A stretch of DNA of 64,000 nucleotides from Streptomyces termitum (GTDB lineage: Bacteria > Actinomycetota > Actinomycetes > Streptomycetales > Streptomycetaceae). The stretch spans positions 1 through 64,000 of the forward strand of contig NZ_BMUL01000006.1 of the NCBI RefSeq assembly GCF_014650175.1. The letters run 5' to 3'. Positions within the stretch are counted from its first letter, which is position 1; each line of letters starts with the position of its first letter. The notes below the pieces were generated by a model, which was not told the origin of the DNA, ran no database searches, and saw nothing but the letters and a program-made list of their open reading frames with translations. The position numbers and the translations under genes were made by a program. Below are positions 62,628 to 64,000 of the stretch, piece by piece.

Positions 62628-64000
62628 TTGCTACCGGATGGTGCGCCGGGTCTGCACGTCGGCGTCGGGGTCCGCTCGGGGGCGACGGCGAAGGAGGTCC
62701 TGGAGCTGGTGGAGGCGGCGCTGACCCGGGCCGGGGAGGTCCTGGCGGAGGCAGGGCTCCCGGGAGCGGGGACTGCGGGGGGCGGTTCCCCGGAGGGCGG
62801 GTGCGTGGGGGTGTCCGCGCGCGTGGCCGGGTTCGCGACGGTGGAGGCGCGGGCGGCGGCGCCGGGGATCGTGGCGGCGGCGCGGCGGCTGGGGGTGCCG
62901 GTGACCGGGTTCCCGGCGCGGGTGCTGGCCGCCGTGCCCGTACCGCATCCGTCGGGGACGGTGCTGGCGGCGGCCGGGACGGCGTCGGTGGCGGAGGCGG
63001 CGGCGCTGCGGGCGGCGGGCCCCGGGGCGGTGCTGCTCGTGCCGAAGCGGAAGGGGCCGCGCGTGACGTGCGCGATCGCCGTCTCCGTCCCGGTTCGTCC
63101 CGGCGACGTGAGATCCGTCGCACGGTTGTCGCTCTTGACGTGCGGGTACATCGGTGGCGAGCCTGACTCACCCCCCACCATCCCCACCCCCCACACGACG
63201 GCGGACATGGACACCCACACGGACATCCCCCCGGCGGGCGGCCACGCCCACGACCTGCGGCACCACGGTGATGCCGAGGTCCGGGACGAGAGACTCACCG
63301 ACCTCGCGGTCAACGTCCGGACGGCGACCCCGCCGGACTGGCTGCGGGAGCGGATAGCGCGGTCGCTGACCTCCCTGGCGGCCTATCCCGACGACCGGGC
63401 GGCGCGGGCGGCGGTGGCCGGGCGGCACGGGCTGCCAACCGGCCGGGTGCTGCTGACGGCGGGCGCGGCGGAGGCGTTCGTGCTGCTCGCGCGGGCGCTG
63501 CCGGTGCGGCGGCCGGTGGTGGTGCACCCCCAGTTCACCGAGCCGGAGGCGGCGCTGCGGGACGCCGGGCACGAGGTGCGCCGGGTGCTGCTGCGCGAGG
63601 AGGACGGCTTCCGGCTGGATCCGGCGGCGGTGCCCGAGGACGCGGACCTGGTGGTGATCGGCAATCCCACCAACCCGACGTCGGTGCTGCATCCGGCGGA
63701 GGCGATCGCGTCGCTGGCGCGGCCGGGGCGGTACCTGGTCGTGGACGAGGCGTTCATGGACGCGGTGCCGGGCGAGCGGGAGGCGCTGGCCGGGCGGACG
63801 GACGTGCCGGGGCTGGTGGTGCTGCGGAGCCTGACGAAGACCTGGGGTCTGGCGGGGCTGCGGATCGGTTACGCGCTGGCGGACCCGGACACGGTGGCGC
63901 TGCTGGAGCGGGCGCAGCCGCTGTGGCCGGTGTCGACGCCGGCGCTGGTCGCGGCGGAGGCGTGCGTGGAGCGGGCGGCGCTGGCGGAGGCCGAGGAGGC
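62628..64000 (+). CDS. cobC: CbiG/CobE-like segment fused in frame to CobC aminotransferase (partial)
   Basis: One frame, open from TTG 62628 to the window edge. The first part (LHVGVGVRSGATAKEVLELVEAAL, ARVAGFATVEARAAAPGIVAAARRLGVPVTGFPARVLAAVPVPHPSGTV) matches the CbiG C-terminal/CobE domain. After a linker of about 50 residues, from Met 63207, follows a PLP-dependent CobC of the Rv2231c type (LAVNVRTATPPDWLRERIARSL, IGNPTNPTSVLHPAE, LVVDEAFMD, SLTKTWGLAGLRIGYAL with the PLP lysine). The CbiG part has no good start site and its start is 6 nt from the divergent ZIP gene; cobC may be translated alone from 63207. Right end missing. Confidence 0.75.
   Translation, partial: MLPDGAPGLHVGVGVRSGATAKEVLELVEAALTRAGEVLAEAGLPGAGTAGGGSPEGGCVGVSARVAGFATVEARAAAPGIVAAARRLGVPVTGFPARVLAAVPVPHPSGTVLAAAGTASVAEAAALRAAGPGAVLLVPKRKGPRVTCAIAVSVPVRPGDVRSVARLSLLTCGYIGGEPDSPPTIPTPHTTADMDTHTDIPPAGGHAHDLRHHGDAEVRDERLTDLAVNVRTATPPDWLRERIARSLTSLAAYPDDRAARAAVAGRHGLPTGRVLLTAGAAEAFVLLARALPVRRPVVVHPQFTEPEAALRDAGHEVRRVLLREEDGFRLDPAAVPEDADLVVIGNPTNPTSVLHPAEAIASLARPGRYLVVDEAFMDAVPGEREALAGRTDVPGLVVLRSLTKTWGLAGLRIGYALADPDTVALLERAQPLWPVSTPALVAAEACVERAALAEAEE

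Overview
The window is typical Streptomyces chromosome. GC content is very high, with G or C in nearly every third codon position. It carries a chaplin, a Spo0M homologue, an InhA-type FabI, an Asp23/Gls24 cell-envelope locus, many short TANNNT -10 boxes placed 6-8 nt before start codons, and a B12-controlled cobalamin cluster. Gene order and content look like stable core chromosome. I see no prophage, IS element, CRISPR array, tRNA or large secondary-metabolite cluster.

Layout. The left edge (1-391) is the leader and promoter region of an rRNA operon that lies outside the window and is transcribed leftwards. From 0.5 to 11 kb there are housekeeping and stress genes: a propeller-like protein, 3-methyladenine glycosylase, Spo0M, a PEBP protein, an HNH nuclease, a TauE-type transporter, an SPFH/NfeD pair, an ABC ATPase, a short cysteine-free chaplin, and a two-component system. 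From 11 to 20 kb come a secreted lytic transglycosylase, a hybrid FHA-ABC transporter, serB, a SixA phosphatase, an MFS exporter with a 38-residue membrane peptide, and a divergent FadR-type regulator with a candidate operator between them. From 20 to 31 kb are fabG-fabI, a TldD/TldE protease pair, tyrS, moaA, and an actP/DUF485 acetate uptake pair.

From 31 to 46 kb are a secreted subtilisin, a CoA transferase, and a compact three-gene minus-strand unit: an alkylglycerol-monooxygenase-like membrane hydroxylase, a lysoplasmalogenase and a zinc alcohol dehydrogenase. This unit could form an ether-lipid breakdown route. They are followed by a VIT1-type transporter, a DEDDh-BRCT exonuclease, a Cys-rich mini-protein, SURF1, a GH15 enzyme, an SDR, and the five-gene Asp23/Gls24/AmaP envelope operon.

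From 46 to 55 kb are an enoyl-CoA hydratase, a small HTH protein, and an ABC-F ATPase preceded by a leaderless 13-codon mini-ORF (MDILPWDILPWVH). Then come a zinc metallopeptidase, a HEAT-like protein, an alpha/beta hydrolase whose nucleophile serine is glycine, and a Pit phosphate transporter behind a PHO box. From 54.9 kb to the right edge a cobalamin riboswitch heads cobD-cobQ-chelatase-cobO-cobB. A reversed ZIP transporter follows, then a CbiG-like segment that reads in frame into cobC and runs off the window. cobQ carries a short palindromic repeat inserted in frame.

All calls come from reading translations and motifs by eye. Families are recognised from memory and no searches were run. 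Start codons were adjusted by ribosome-binding sites or -10 spacing where stated.
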